Positions 1-7,727 of a stretch of 64,000 bases of DNA are shown one piece after another. The DNA is taken from contig NZ_JWTB01000001.1 in assembly GCF_000813845.1 (NCBI RefSeq), positions 1 to 64,000 on the forward strand, written 5' to 3'. Under the pieces are notes generated by a model, which was given only the letters and a program-made list of their open reading frames with translations, did no database searches and was not told the DNA's origin. How positions within the stretch are numbered: the stretch's first letter is position 1; every line of letters starts with the position of its first letter. Source of the DNA: Pseudarthrobacter phenanthrenivorans. Lineage in GTDB: Bacteria; Actinomycetota; Actinomycetes; Actinomycetales; Micrococcaceae. The position numbers and the translations under genes were made by a program.

Positions 1-371
1 GCAACGGCAACGGCGGCGGCAACAACGGAGGCGGCAACGGTAACGGTGGCGGCAACGGCGGCGGCGGCACCGACACCGGCGGAGGCGGCGGATCCGACAT
101 CACCGTGGACACGAGCAGTGGAACTTCTTCGGCCGCTGTGACTCCGACTGCTGAGCACGCACAGCCCGCCCCTGCCCAGCAGAAGGCCGTGGCACCGAAG
201 GCCGCGCCTGCCCCGGTCAGCGTGGGAACCAATCAGGGCTACAACGCCCAGACTGCGGTGGGAGCGCCCGACGGCTTGCCGGACTGGTTCGCAGGCCTGG
301 GAGCGCTGGCTGCCGCAGGAACCGTGGTGGCAGTCCGGCGACGGTCGCGTCCGCTGCACACCGCCGGCTAG
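1..371 (+). CDS. C-terminal end of a Gly/Asn-rich surface protein (5' end outside window)
   Basis: An open frame runs from the window edge to the TAG at 369-371. About 30 residues of Gly/Asn repeat are followed by a Thr/Ser/Ala/Pro-rich stalk, then a hydrophobic stretch (WFAGLGALAAAGTVVAV) and an Arg-rich tail (RRRSR). That order is typical of a wall- or membrane-anchored surface protein. A sortase-like gene starts 102 bp downstream, which supports a substrate-enzyme pairing. The residues before the hydrophobic segment are LPDWF, not a canonical LPXTG. The low-complexity start is coding in this frame, so it is not a separate DNA repeat. Function is unknown because the body of the protein lies outside the window. 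Confidence 0.7.
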   Translation, partial: NGNGGGNNGGGNGNGGGNGGGGTDTGGGGGSDITVDTSSGTSSAAVTPTAEHAQPAPAQQKAVAPKAAPAPVSVGTNQGYNAQTAVGAPDGLPDWFAGLGALAAAGTVVAVRRRSRPLHTAG

Positions 372-404
372 CCGGAACACCGCCACCACAGGTGGCCCTC
401 TGAC

Positions 405-445
405 AAGGAAGGCGTCCTGCCAGTGCCCGGCAGGACGCCTTCCTT
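405..445 (+). terminator. 17-bp perfect hairpin between surface protein gene and sortase gene
   Basis: The arms 405-421 and 429-445 are perfectly complementary, with a 7-nt loop (agtgccc). The hairpin ends 27 bp before the sortase start and has no clean T-tract, only a T/C-rich 3' flank. It may terminate or attenuate the surface-protein transcript, or stabilise its 3' end. Confidence 0.65.
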
Positions 446-472
446 CCACCCCCGCCGACCTTAAGGAATCCA

Positions 473-1264
473 ATGCGCCAGGACCGAAGCCGACACGCAG
501 CACCCGTGCGGCGCGGCATCCTGCGGTGGAACCGGAGCGATCTGGCCATCCTGCTGTGCGGGTTCCTGGCCTTCTTCTCTTCAACCGTGGGTGCCCCCTT
601 GTTCCACGCTGCACCACTGCTGTCGGCCGGCCCGGTCAGGGCGATTGCCACCGGCGGCACTGCTGCCAATGGCACGGCCTTGAATGGCACGACGCCGATC
701 GCGGTGACCGGGCTGCCGGACACCGTGCCTGGGCATGACCTCACGTCGCGGGACCAGGCAGCACCGGCTCCACCAGCCGGCCCGACTGCGGCCGGACCCG
801 CAGCAGGACCGGAGCTTCCGCCGGCTGCCCAGCCCGTGCGCATCCACTACCCCTCGGCTGCCGTCGACGTGGCCGTCCATCCACTTGACCTGGACGGCGA
901 GGCCCAGTCCAGCCGGACTATCGAACCGCCTGCCACGAAGGATGCCTACTGGCTTTCGCTGTTTGGTGTTCCGGGCAAAGGCTCCGGGAACACCACCTAC
1001 GTCATCGGCCACAGCTGGGAAGGTGCGGACGCCCCCTTCAACCACCTCAGCTCAGCGGCGGCCGTGGGCGACCGCCTTGAGGTGGAAACAGCAGCCGGAA
1101 CCATCACCTACCAGGTGGACAGCATCACCACCTACCTGAAGTCCAGCCTGAAAGACAGCCCCATCTGGGACATGGTGCCCAACCGGCTGGTCCTTATCAG
1201 CTGCTACACAGAAGATCCCTGGGGCAAGAACGTGGTAGTCACTGCGTACCCGGCGGTGCCCTGA
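473..1264 (+). CDS. Sortase-like transpeptidase (class E/F type)
   Basis: The predicted product is 263 aa, with a basic N-terminus and a hydrophobic segment at about residues 20-50, then a Pro/Ala/Thr-rich linker and a C-terminal sortase fold. The catalytic His is in TYVIGHSWEG and the Cys in LVLISCYTED. Spacing and overall length match class E/F sortases of actinobacteria. The usual Arg after the Cys strand (as in YRDNVVV) is not visible; here the strand reads WGKNVVV. The start is supported by AAGGAA at about 463, seven bases upstream of the ATG. It probably acts outside the membrane on the upstream surface protein, though that protein lacks a canonical sorting motif. Confidence 0.85.
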   Translation: MRQDRSRHAAPVRRGILRWNRSDLAILLCGFLAFFSSTVGAPLFHAAPLLSAGPVRAIATGGTAANGTALNGTTPIAVTGLPDTVPGHDLTSRDQAAPAPPAGPTAAGPAAGPELPPAAQPVRIHYPSAAVDVAVHPLDLDGEAQSSRTIEPPATKDAYWLSLFGVPGKGSGNTTYVIGHSWEGADAPFNHLSSAAAVGDRLEVETAAGTITYQVDSITTYLKSSLKDSPIWDMVPNRLVLISCYTEDPWGKNVVVTAYPAVP

Positions 1265-1359
1265 GCACCCCGGCAAATCCATCCCCGGCTGCCGCCCCGG
1301 AAGTTTGCGGGCCCAAGGTACCTGTTCCTGCCGGCCTGGACCGGCGGACAATAAGCCCC

Positions 1360-1872
1360 ATGACATGGGAACACTTCAACGGCAATCCCCTGCTGGTGGG
1401 AATCATGCCCCAGCAGCACCCGGAGGTCCTCCAAACCGCCTCCGCGCTGGCCGCCCGGCTGGGCGCACCCCTGGTCTGCGCCTACGTGGACGAGGCAAGC
1501 TACCTGGTGGAGTGGGACCCGGACCGCTCAGCCCACCGCCTTTCCCGCCATCCCGACGCCGATGACGACATGCAGGCGCTGTCAGCGGACCTTACGGCCA
1601 AGGTGCAGTCCACCCTGGAGGCCTTGGCGCCCGGGGGCAAGATCCCGGAGTGGTCGTTCCGCACCCTCACGGGCGACCCGGCCCGCGCCCTCGGGCAACT
1701 GGCGGCCGAGGTGGACGCCCCCATCATTATCGTGGGCACCCCCGAACGCGGCTTCACGCACCGGCTTTCGGAGGCACTCAACGGCTCCGTGGGGACCTGG
1801 CTCAGCCACCACCAGAGCCGCCCGGTCCTGGTGGTTCCGTACCGGAAACCGGCCCATGAGGACCGCGGGTAA
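1360..1872 (+). CDS. Universal stress protein (UspA family)
   Basis: The 170-aa product shows a single Usp domain. It has an N-terminal strand (LLVGIMP), an internal DVDAPIIIVGTPERG strand, and the C-terminal nucleotide-binding pattern GTPERG...NGSVGTWLSHH...PVLVVP, corresponding to G-2x-G-9x-G(S/T). Such proteins are cytoplasmic and usually bind ATP under starvation or oxidative stress. No strong Shine-Dalgarno sequence precedes the ATG. The gene stands alone, about 95 bp after the sortase gene, so co-transcription with it is possible but not shown. Confidence 0.85.
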   Translation: MTWEHFNGNPLLVGIMPQQHPEVLQTASALAARLGAPLVCAYVDEASYLVEWDPDRSAHRLSRHPDADDDMQALSADLTAKVQSTLEALAPGGKIPEWSFRTLTGDPARALGQLAAEVDAPIIIVGTPERGFTHRLSEALNGSVGTWLSHHQSRPVLVVPYRKPAHEDRG

Positions 1873-2026
1873 GCCGCGGGGACCGGATAAAACCGGCCGC
1901 TGAAGACCCGTTTAAAGTAAAGCGAAAGTAGTTATTCGCGGTGCTGGCGCAGTGGCCGTACCAGCCAGTAAGCTGATTCAAGCAAGCCCGATCCACCCAG
2001 GTGGAAGCCGGAATTGCCCAAAAGCT

Positions 2027-2071
2027 GCTCCGGAGTGCGTATCCCCCAATAACGCACTCCGGAGCTTTTTT
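2027..2071 (+). terminator. Rho-independent terminator with C-rich loop
   Basis: A perfect 14-bp stem (2027-2040 / 2052-2065) carries an 11-nt loop containing CCCCC and is followed by six T. It lies 150 bp after the usp stop. It could end usp or a small RNA encoded in 1880-2070. Confidence 0.85.
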
Positions 2072-2117
2072 ATGTTCCCGATCCTTGCCGCACCATTCCC
2101 GGCCGCGAGCTCCCGAG

Positions 2118-2162
2118 ATACCCCTGGGGGGTAGTTGATCTGATACCCCCTAAGGGTATATC
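2118..2162 (+). promoter_or_regulatory. csoR promoter with two CsoR-type operators
   Basis: Two GC-tract palindromes are visible: ATACCCCTGGGGGGTA at 2118-2133 and ATACCCCCTAAGGGTAT at 2143-2159. A candidate -35 (TTGATC, 2135-2140) and -10 (TATATC, 2157-2162) are 16 bp apart, so the second palindrome fills the spacer. There is no room for a ribosome-binding site before the GTG at 2171, which suggests a leaderless csoR mRNA. CsoR is known to bind such G-tract palindromes; autoregulation of the copper operon is inferred. Confidence 0.7.
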
Positions 2163-2170
2163 GTCAACCC

Positions 2171-2536
2171 GTGAACGCTATCGAAGAAGCCGTCGACGCC
2201 GGAGCAGCTGAGCATTCCGCCGCGGCCGGTGCCGCTGCACCCCGTCACGGGTACACCGGAAACAAGGACGCGTACCTTCGGCGCCTGAAGCGCATTGAGG
2301 GCCAGGTGCGTGGCATCGCCCGGATGGTGGATGAGGACAAGTACTGCATCGACATCCTCACCCAGGTCGCCGCCGTCACCAAGGCCCTGCACGCGGTAAG
2401 CCTCGGCCTGGTCGAGGAACACATCGGCCACTGCGTGGTGGGTGCAGCCTCCGAGCCCGATCCCGATGCACGCGCCGAAGCCATCGACGCCAAAGTCAGG
2501 GAAGCCGCCGAAGCCATCGGCCGGCTCCTTCGCTGA
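2171..2536 (+). CDS. csoR: CsoR-family copper-sensing repressor
   Basis: The 121-aa product has an N-terminal Ala-rich extension followed by the DUF156/CsoR helical core: KDAYLRRLKRIEGQVRGIARMVDEDKYCIDILTQVAAVTKALHAVSLGLVEEHIGHCV. The Cu(I) ligands Cys (DKYCID), His (KALHAV) and Cys (GHCV) are all present. It is predicted to repress copZ-copA in low copper. The start is GTG immediately after the operator/promoter, so leaderless translation is likely. The copper genes follow on the same strand after 53 bp. Confidence 0.93.
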   Translation: MNAIEEAVDAGAAEHSAAAGAAAPRHGYTGNKDAYLRRLKRIEGQVRGIARMVDEDKYCIDILTQVAAVTKALHAVSLGLVEEHIGHCVVGAASEPDPDARAEAIDAKVREAAEAIGRLLR

Positions 2537-2589
2537 ACCCGCCACCCCACCACCCACCGGCCACCCCGGCCCACGAAAAGGAGCAAGCC

Positions 2590-2829
2590 ATGAGCACCAC
2601 CTCCCCCACCACCACAACCGTCAGCGTCTCGGGCATGACCTGCGGGCATTGCGTGTCGGCAGTCAGCGAAGAACTTGAAGCACTCGAGGGCGTCGAATCA
2701 GTGGACGTCGAACTGAACCCCGGCGGCATTTCCAGCGTGACCATCACGTCCACCAAGGATCTCCCGCACGCGGATATCGGGGAAGCCGTCGCGGAGGCCG
2801 GATACCTGGTGGTTGCCAACGAAGCCTAG
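2590..2829 (+). CDS. copZ: Heavy-metal-associated domain copper chaperone (CopZ-like)
   Basis: This 79-aa single HMA-domain protein has the metal-binding motif MTCGHC at residues 15-20 and a ferredoxin-like pattern (VSVSGMTCGHC...VESVDVELNPGG...AVAEAGYLV). It is predicted to carry Cu(I) in the cytoplasm and deliver it to the downstream ATPase. The ATG is preceded by AAAAGGAG. The gene sits between csoR and copA with gaps of 53 and 42 bp, consistent with one operon. Confidence 0.93.
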   Translation: MSTTSPTTTTVSVSGMTCGHCVSAVSEELEALEGVESVDVELNPGGISSVTITSTKDLPHADIGEAVAEAGYLVVANEA

Positions 2830-2871
2830 GAACGCCGCCCGCCCCGCAAAGCCACCAACGGAAAGCTGACA

Positions 2872-5157
2872 ATGAGCCACCAGGAACTGCTGCACCCGCC
2901 CGGCACCCGCGTCGTGGAACTCGACATTGAGGGAATGACCTGCGCGTCCTGCGTCAACAGGGTGGAAAAGAAGCTTGGCAAGCTGGACGGCGTGGCGGCA
3001 ACCGTCAACCTGCCACTGGAATCGGCCTACGTCACGGTCCCTGACGGCATCACCGACGAACAACTGGTCGATACCGTCAATGCGGCGGGCTACAAGGCGA
3101 GGGTGCGGGAGCGGCGGAAGGCCGGGCCGGAGGGCAGGCCAGCCGACCAGAATGCTGCCATCCCCGCCGCGAAGCTCCGGCCGAGGCTCATGCTCGCCGC
3201 CATCCTTACCCTTCCCGTCTTCCTGGTGAGCATGGTGCCGGCATTGCAGTTCCCCAACTGGGGCTGGGCCGCGGCGGTGCTGGCACTGCCGGTGGTCACG
3301 TGGGCGGCCTGGCCGTTCCACCACGCGGCAGCCATCAATGCCCGCCACCTCGCCTCCACCATGGACACCCTGGTATCGCTCGGGGTGGCTGCAGCCTACC
3401 TGTTTTCAGCCTGGCAGCTGCTGGCGGATCCGCGGGTGACGGAGCTTCCGGGCATGGAGGCGATGTCCGGCGGCCTGTACTTCGAGGTGGCGTCCGTGGT
3501 GACCACCTTCCTGCTCCTGGGCCGTTACCTGGAGGCCAACGCCAAACAGAAGGCCGGCGACGCCCTGCAGGCCCTGTTGAACCTGGGCGCCAAGGATGCC
3601 ACGGTCCTGCGCGGCGGACGCGAAGAGAACATCGCCGCCGACCTGCTGCAGGCAGGCGACGTCCTGGTGGTTCGTCCGGGCGCCAAGATCGCCACGGACG
3701 GCGTGGTGGTGGACGGCAACTCCGCCGTCGATGCCTCACTGGTCACCGGGGAATCGGTACCCGTGGAGGTAGGCCCTGGCAGCCGCGTCACCGGCGCCAC
3801 CATCAACACCTCCGGCCGCCTGCTCGTCAAGGCAACCAGGGTGGGGTCCGAAACCACGCTGGCGCAGATGGCGCGGCTGGTGACGCAGGCACAAACCGGC
3901 AAGGCCCCGATCGCGCGCCTGGCGGACCGGATCAGCGCAGTCTTCGTCCCCGTTGTCCTGGGCCTTGCGGTCCTCACATTCGTGCTCTGGCTCCTCCTGG
4001 CCGGCCCGGATCCCGATGGCGGCCACCTGCGCCAGGCGTTCACGGCCGCCGTCGCCGTCCTGGTGATCGCCTGCCCCTGCGCGCTCGGCCTGGCGACGCC
4101 GGTGGGCCTGCTCACCGGTACCGGGCGCGGGGCCCAGCTGGGCATCCTGATCAAGGGCCCGCAGGTCCTGGAAGACACCCGTACCGTGGACACCATCCTG
4201 CTGGACAAGACCGGCACAGTCACCACGGGCATCCTTGCGGTGGACGCCACGGCGGCATTTCCCGGGTTCCGGGAAGAGGATGTCCTGCGGCTTGCCGGAG
4301 CGGTTGAATCCGCTTCGGAGCATCCGGTGGCGCACGCCATCGCCGCGGCGGCAGCCGCCGCGCCCCGTCCCGGGCAGCCAGCGGACGACGCCGGGGCCTT
4401 GCCTGCGGTGCGGGAGTTCAGTTCCGCCCCCGGCGGCGGAGTTGCGGGAACCGTTGAGGGCCGGCGGGTGCTGGCCGGACGGAGCGGCTGGCTGACCGAC
4501 AACGGCATCGCCCTCGACGCCGGCCAGCAGGCACAGCTGGCGGCTGCCGAGGAAGGGGGCGCCACCGCCATCTGCGTCGCCGTTGACGGGGAACCTGCCG
4601 GCATCATCAGCCTGCGGGACGCCGCGAAGGAAGGGTCTGCTGCCGCCGTCGCCCGCTTGAAGGGCCTGGGCGTGCGGCCCATCCTGCTGACCGGCGACAA
4701 CGCCGCCGTCGCCGCCCGGGTGGCTGCCGCCGTCGGAATTGCACCGGACGATGTCCATGCCGGCGTCCTGCCGGAAGGGAAGGTCCAGGCGGTACGGACG
4801 CTCCAGGCCGCGGGTGCCACGGTGGCCATGGCCGGGGACGGCGTCAACGATGCCGCTGCACTGGCCCAGGCCGACCTGGGGATCGCCATGGGGTCGGGGA
4901 CGGACGTGGCGATCGAGGCCGCGGACCTGACCGTGATGGGGAACGACCTCGCCCAGGTTGCCCTGGCCATTGAACTGTCCCGGAAGACCCTGCGCACCAT
5001 CAAGACGAACCTTTTCTGGGCGTTCTTCTACAACGCGGTGGGCATTCCGGTGGCCGCACTGGGATTGCTCAACCCCATGATCGCCGGCGCCGCCATGGCC
5101 GCCAGCTCTGTCCTGGTGGTGGCCAACTCACTCCGGCTGCGCAGCTTCGGCAAGTAG
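2872..5157 (+). CDS. copA: Copper-exporting P1B-type ATPase
   Basis: The 761-aa product has one N-terminal HMA domain (GMTCASC, residues 21-27), then the P-type ATPase core. The core shows TGES in the actuator domain near 291, the transmembrane metal motif CPC near 401, the phosphorylation motif DKTGT near 445, SEHP near 483, and GDGVND near 655. Several hydrophobic segments occur before and after the cytoplasmic loops. CPC plus HMA places it with Cu(I) exporters in the inner membrane. Length is normal for the family and no motif is missing. It is probably induced together with csoR and copZ by copper. Confidence 0.95.
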   Translation: MSHQELLHPPGTRVVELDIEGMTCASCVNRVEKKLGKLDGVAATVNLPLESAYVTVPDGITDEQLVDTVNAAGYKARVRERRKAGPEGRPADQNAAIPAAKLRPRLMLAAILTLPVFLVSMVPALQFPNWGWAAAVLALPVVTWAAWPFHHAAAINARHLASTMDTLVSLGVAAAYLFSAWQLLADPRVTELPGMEAMSGGLYFEVASVVTTFLLLGRYLEANAKQKAGDALQALLNLGAKDATVLRGGREENIAADLLQAGDVLVVRPGAKIATDGVVVDGNSAVDASLVTGESVPVEVGPGSRVTGATINTSGRLLVKATRVGSETTLAQMARLVTQAQTGKAPIARLADRISAVFVPVVLGLAVLTFVLWLLLAGPDPDGGHLRQAFTAAVAVLVIACPCALGLATPVGLLTGTGRGAQLGILIKGPQVLEDTRTVDTILLDKTGTVTTGILAVDATAAFPGFREEDVLRLAGAVESASEHPVAHAIAAAAAAAPRPGQPADDAGALPAVREFSSAPGGGVAGTVEGRRVLAGRSGWLTDNGIALDAGQQAQLAAAEEGGATAICVAVDGEPAGIISLRDAAKEGSAAAVARLKGLGVRPILLTGDNAAVAARVAAAVGIAPDDVHAGVLPEGKVQAVRTLQAAGATVAMAGDGVNDAAALAQADLGIAMGSGTDVAIEAADLTVMGNDLAQVALAIELSRKTLRTIKTNLFWAFFYNAVGIPVAALGLLNPMIAGAAMAASSVLVVANSLRLRSFGK

Positions 5158-5200
5158 CCGCAGTCCCTGGTACCGGGTAGCCGCAGTCCCTGGTACCGGG
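5155..5200. repeat. Two perfect tandem 23-bp repeats at the copA stop codon
   Basis: Copies at 5155-5177 and 5178-5200 are identical (tagccgcagtccctggtacc plus ggg). The first begins with the copA TAG stop codon. The second lies in the short gap before the convergent DUF2277 gene. It looks like a recent local duplication. Confidence 0.9.
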
Positions 5201-5207
5201 CGAGGGC

Positions 5208-5480
5208 TCAGGCGGCGCCGTACCGCACCGCGGCCCGCGCCCGCGCCTTGGCCGCCTCAGCCTCCCGGTCCTTGGGCGGGGCCTGCGAGACCAGGGACTC
5301 CAGGAGGTGCTGGGTGATGTGGGCGATCTCGTGGACGGCCTCGTCAAAGGCCTCCTGGTTGGCCTTGGACGGCTTGGTGCTGCCGCTGATCTTCCGGACA
5401 TACTGCAGTGCTGCGGCGTGCACTTCCTCGGAGGTGGCATGCGGCTCGAAGTTGTGGAGGGTTCTGATATTCCGGCACAT
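5208..5480 (-). CDS. DUF2277 family protein
   Basis: The 90-aa product begins MCRNIRTLHNFEPHAT and continues EEVHAAALQYVRKISGSTKPSKANQEAFDEAVHEI, the conserved pattern of the DUF2277 family. It is soluble and helical with no signal peptide. No function is established for this family. It converges with copA (51-bp gap after the copA stop) and is divergent from the WXG100 gene with a 210-bp shared upstream region. Confidence 0.85.
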   Translation of the reverse strand: MCRNIRTLHNFEPHATSEEVHAAALQYVRKISGSTKPSKANQEAFDEAVHEIAHITQHLLESLVSQAPPKDREAEAAKARARAAVRYGAA

Positions 5481-5690
5481 ACCGCCATGCTAGGCTCATC
5501 CAACGCCTGGGATCGACCCCTTTTTTGGTCCTTTCACGGCGGTGCATGGGGAGTCCGGCATGGGCAGGGCTGCCCATCGACACTGTTTGGGGGCCGGGAT
5601 AGGTTTTAGGCAATGGATCTTCCGGATGAGCCGGGGGGCCGCTGGGGATGCCGATCTGGTTCGGATCCACGATTCAACAAGGAGAAACTG

Positions 5691-5954
5691 ATGGCTATTT
5701 GGGGTGCAGACGTTGAGCAGCTTCGCCAGCTCGGCAGCAAGCTTCAGGCAGGAGCGTCCGAGATCGAGACGCAGAAATCCACTCTCACCAAGGTTCTGAG
5801 CAGCACCAACTGGGAAGGCCCGGACGCAACCAAGTTCCGCAATGAGTGGTCCGGTACCCACACCGCCATGCTCACGAAGGTTGCCGAGGCGCTGAAGGAA
5901 GCCGGTGCCCAGGCCAAGCGCAACGCCGAAGAGCAGAGCCAGGCCTCGCACTAG
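5691..5954 (+). CDS. WXG100-family (ESAT-6-like) small protein
   Basis: The 87-aa product contains the WXG-type turn in SSTNWEGPDATKFRNEW, flanked by two amphipathic helices. Length and layout are typical of WXG100 proteins exported by type VII secretion. The ATG at 5691 is chosen because AAGGAG ends 6 bases upstream; an upstream in-frame ATG lacks support. No EccC, EccD or partner Esx gene is present nearby, so it is an orphan here. The predicted role is a secreted dimeric protein, by family only. Confidence 0.85.
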   Translation: MAIWGADVEQLRQLGSKLQAGASEIETQKSTLTKVLSSTNWEGPDATKFRNEWSGTHTAMLTKVAEALKEAGAQAKRNAEEQSQASH

Positions 5955-5975
5955 GCCTGCCGCCAGCTTGACGCG

Positions 5976-6011
5976 GGGCAGGGACACCGGTTGGTGTCCC
6001 TGCCCTTTTTT
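5976..6011 (+). terminator. Rho-independent terminator after the WXG100 gene
   Basis: A 13-bp perfect stem (5976-5988 / 5993-6005) with a GGTT loop is followed by six T. It lies 22 bp after the stop codon and before the convergent transporter gene. Confidence 0.93.
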
Positions 6012-6050
6012 GCGCCCGACGGCGGCGCCTGGCTAAGCAGGCCCTCCCGC

Positions 6051-7088
6051 CTAAGGGACGGGCTCGACGTCGTTCGCATGTTCCAGCGGCGAGGCCTCCG
6101 CCCGCGCCGGGCTCCCGCCGGCCGGGGCGGCAGGGGCGCGGAGCTCGTCGAGCCGGACCAGGATGACGCCGCCCACGATGAGGACGCCGCCCAGGAGCTG
6201 GATGGCTCCGGGCAGTTCGCCGAGCAGCAGCCACGCCCACACCACAGCGAAGAGGACCTCGGTCAGGGACACGAAGGATGCCACCTTGGAGCCAAGGGAC
6301 CGGGCCGCCATCACGCCGGAGACGTACGCCAGCACGGTGGCCAGGACCACCAGCCCCGCGAGCGGGACCCACCAGGGCGTGGTCCACGGCCCCAGCGTGG
6401 TGTCCGCCGCGCTGAAGGACATGGGCAGCAGGCCGGTGGCGGCGGCGAGCCACATGACGGCCGCCCCCACCAGAAGTCCGCCCGAGGCCAGCACGATGGG
6501 CGGCAGGGTGTCGTTTTCCTTGGCGGTGATGAAGAAATAGATGGCCAGGCAGACGGCGGCGGCGATGCCCCACAAAACACCCACAAGGTCCACCTTGACG
6601 GCACCGGTGAGGTCCAGGACCAGCACCAGTCCGGCCAGGGACAGCAGGGTTCCGCCGGCGGTCAGCACCCGGGGGCGGCGGCGGCTGGCCGCCCAGAGCC
6701 ACAGGACGATGATCACCGGGGCCAGGTACTCCAGCAGGAGGGCCACGCCAACGGAGAGCCGGGCCACGGCGTTGAAATAGAACAGCTGGCAGGCTGCCAC
6801 TCCAATAAGCCCAAACAGCACGATGGTCAGCCAGTTGTCCCGCAGCTGGTGCCACCGGCCCCGGAGCGCGGCCGCTGCAGGCAGGGCAAGGATCAGGGCG
6901 GCGCCGGTGAGGCGGACAGTCACGGCGGCGCCAGGGGACCAGCCGGTTTCCAGCAGCGCTTTGGCGAAGGATCCGGACAGGCCGAAGACGGCGGAGGAGA
7001 AGAGCGCGATGCCGAGGCCGGAGGCCAGGAAGCTGCTCCGCCGGGCAGTCAGCTCCGGGTTGGGGACGTTGTTGGCGGCGGCAGGCAC
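6051..7088 (-). CDS. EamA/DMT-family transporter
   Basis: The 345-aa product has about ten hydrophobic segments arranged as two EamA repeats, for example ALFSSAVFGLSGSFAKALL in the first half and GVLWGIAAAVCLAIYFF in the second. It ends in a charged Pro/Ala-rich cytoplasmic tail. The family exports or exchanges small metabolites such as amino acids; the substrate cannot be read from sequence. The gene is divergent from a CGNR-type regulator with a 71-bp intergenic region, so that regulator may control it. It converges with the WXG100 terminator. Confidence 0.88.
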   Translation of the reverse strand: MPAAANNVPNPELTARRSSFLASGLGIALFSSAVFGLSGSFAKALLETGWSPGAAVTVRLTGAALILALPAAAALRGRWHQLRDNWLTIVLFGLIGVAACQLFYFNAVARLSVGVALLLEYLAPVIIVLWLWAASRRRPRVLTAGGTLLSLAGLVLVLDLTGAVKVDLVGVLWGIAAAVCLAIYFFITAKENDTLPPIVLASGGLLVGAAVMWLAAATGLLPMSFSAADTTLGPWTTPWWVPLAGLVVLATVLAYVSGVMAARSLGSKVASFVSLTEVLFAVVWAWLLLGELPGAIQLLGGVLIVGGVILVRLDELRAPAAPAGGSPARAEASPLEHANDVEPVP

Positions 7089-7159
7089 CGTTGCCTCCTG
7101 TCAGGAGTAAAGTGGGGTATTGGTCATGACACTACGCTTCGGCGCTGTAAGGAGTCAAC

Positions 7160-7705
7160 ATGGTTTTCGCCCCTGACACGGAAGTGGCACTGCGGACGGT
7201 GGTGAACCTGATCAACACAGCCGCGAACGGCAGGGAAGGGTTGGCGTCCATCGGGGATCTGGACAGGTTCCTGGCGGCGGAGGGTTTCTCGGGCGCCCGG
7301 ACCAGGGACGCCGCGGAACTGGAAAGCGTGCAGGAACTGCGCAGCCAACTGGCGGCGGTGTGGACGGCGAATGAGGATGCGGCCGTGGACACGGTCAACC
7401 GGCTGCTGCGGGATGCCAATGCGCTGCCGCAACTGACCAAGCATGATGGATGGGACTGGCATCTGCATGCCACGGCGCCGGACGCTCCCTTGGCGGACCG
7501 GATGAGCACCGAGGCCGCCATGGCCCTGGCCGACGTGATCCGGAGCAAGGAAATGGACCGGCTCCGCACCTGCGAGTCGGATGATTGCGACGCTGCTGTG
7601 CTGGACCTGAGCCGCAACCGGTCAAAGCGCTACTGCGATACGGGCAACTGCGCCAACCGGGCGCATGTGGCCGCCTACCGTGCCAGGCAGGCAGCTGCGG
7701 GATAG
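7160..7705 (+). CDS. CGNR zinc-finger / ABATE-domain regulator
   Basis: The 181-aa product has an N-terminal stress-response ABATE region (ALRTVVNLINTAA... DLDRFLAAEGF) and a C-terminal CGNR zinc-finger-like segment. In that segment CESDDCDAAVLDLSRNRSKRYC and CDTGNCANRAHVAAYRAR supply the metal-binding Cys pairs; the eponymous CGNR reads CANR. The family is thought to be transcriptional. Its divergent position from the EamA transporter suggests it regulates that gene and itself. The ATG follows AAGGAG at 7149-7154. Confidence 0.85.
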   Translation: MVFAPDTEVALRTVVNLINTAANGREGLASIGDLDRFLAAEGFSGARTRDAAELESVQELRSQLAAVWTANEDAAVDTVNRLLRDANALPQLTKHDGWDWHLHATAPDAPLADRMSTEAAMALADVIRSKEMDRLRTCESDDCDAAVLDLSRNRSKRYCDTGNCANRAHVAAYRARQAAAG

Positions 7706-7727
7706 GCAGCTGGCCGGGCTCCCGGAG

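Noticed and set aside
1..100. GGC/AAC-rich simple repeat at the window start
   Set aside because: It is a continuous coding frame for Gly/Asn repeats of the truncated surface protein, not an intergenic repeat.
3525..5003. Long antisense ORF (492 aa) over copA
   Set aside because: Mirror of high-GC codon use in copA, with low-complexity Ser/Arg/Ala/Thr composition and no domain.
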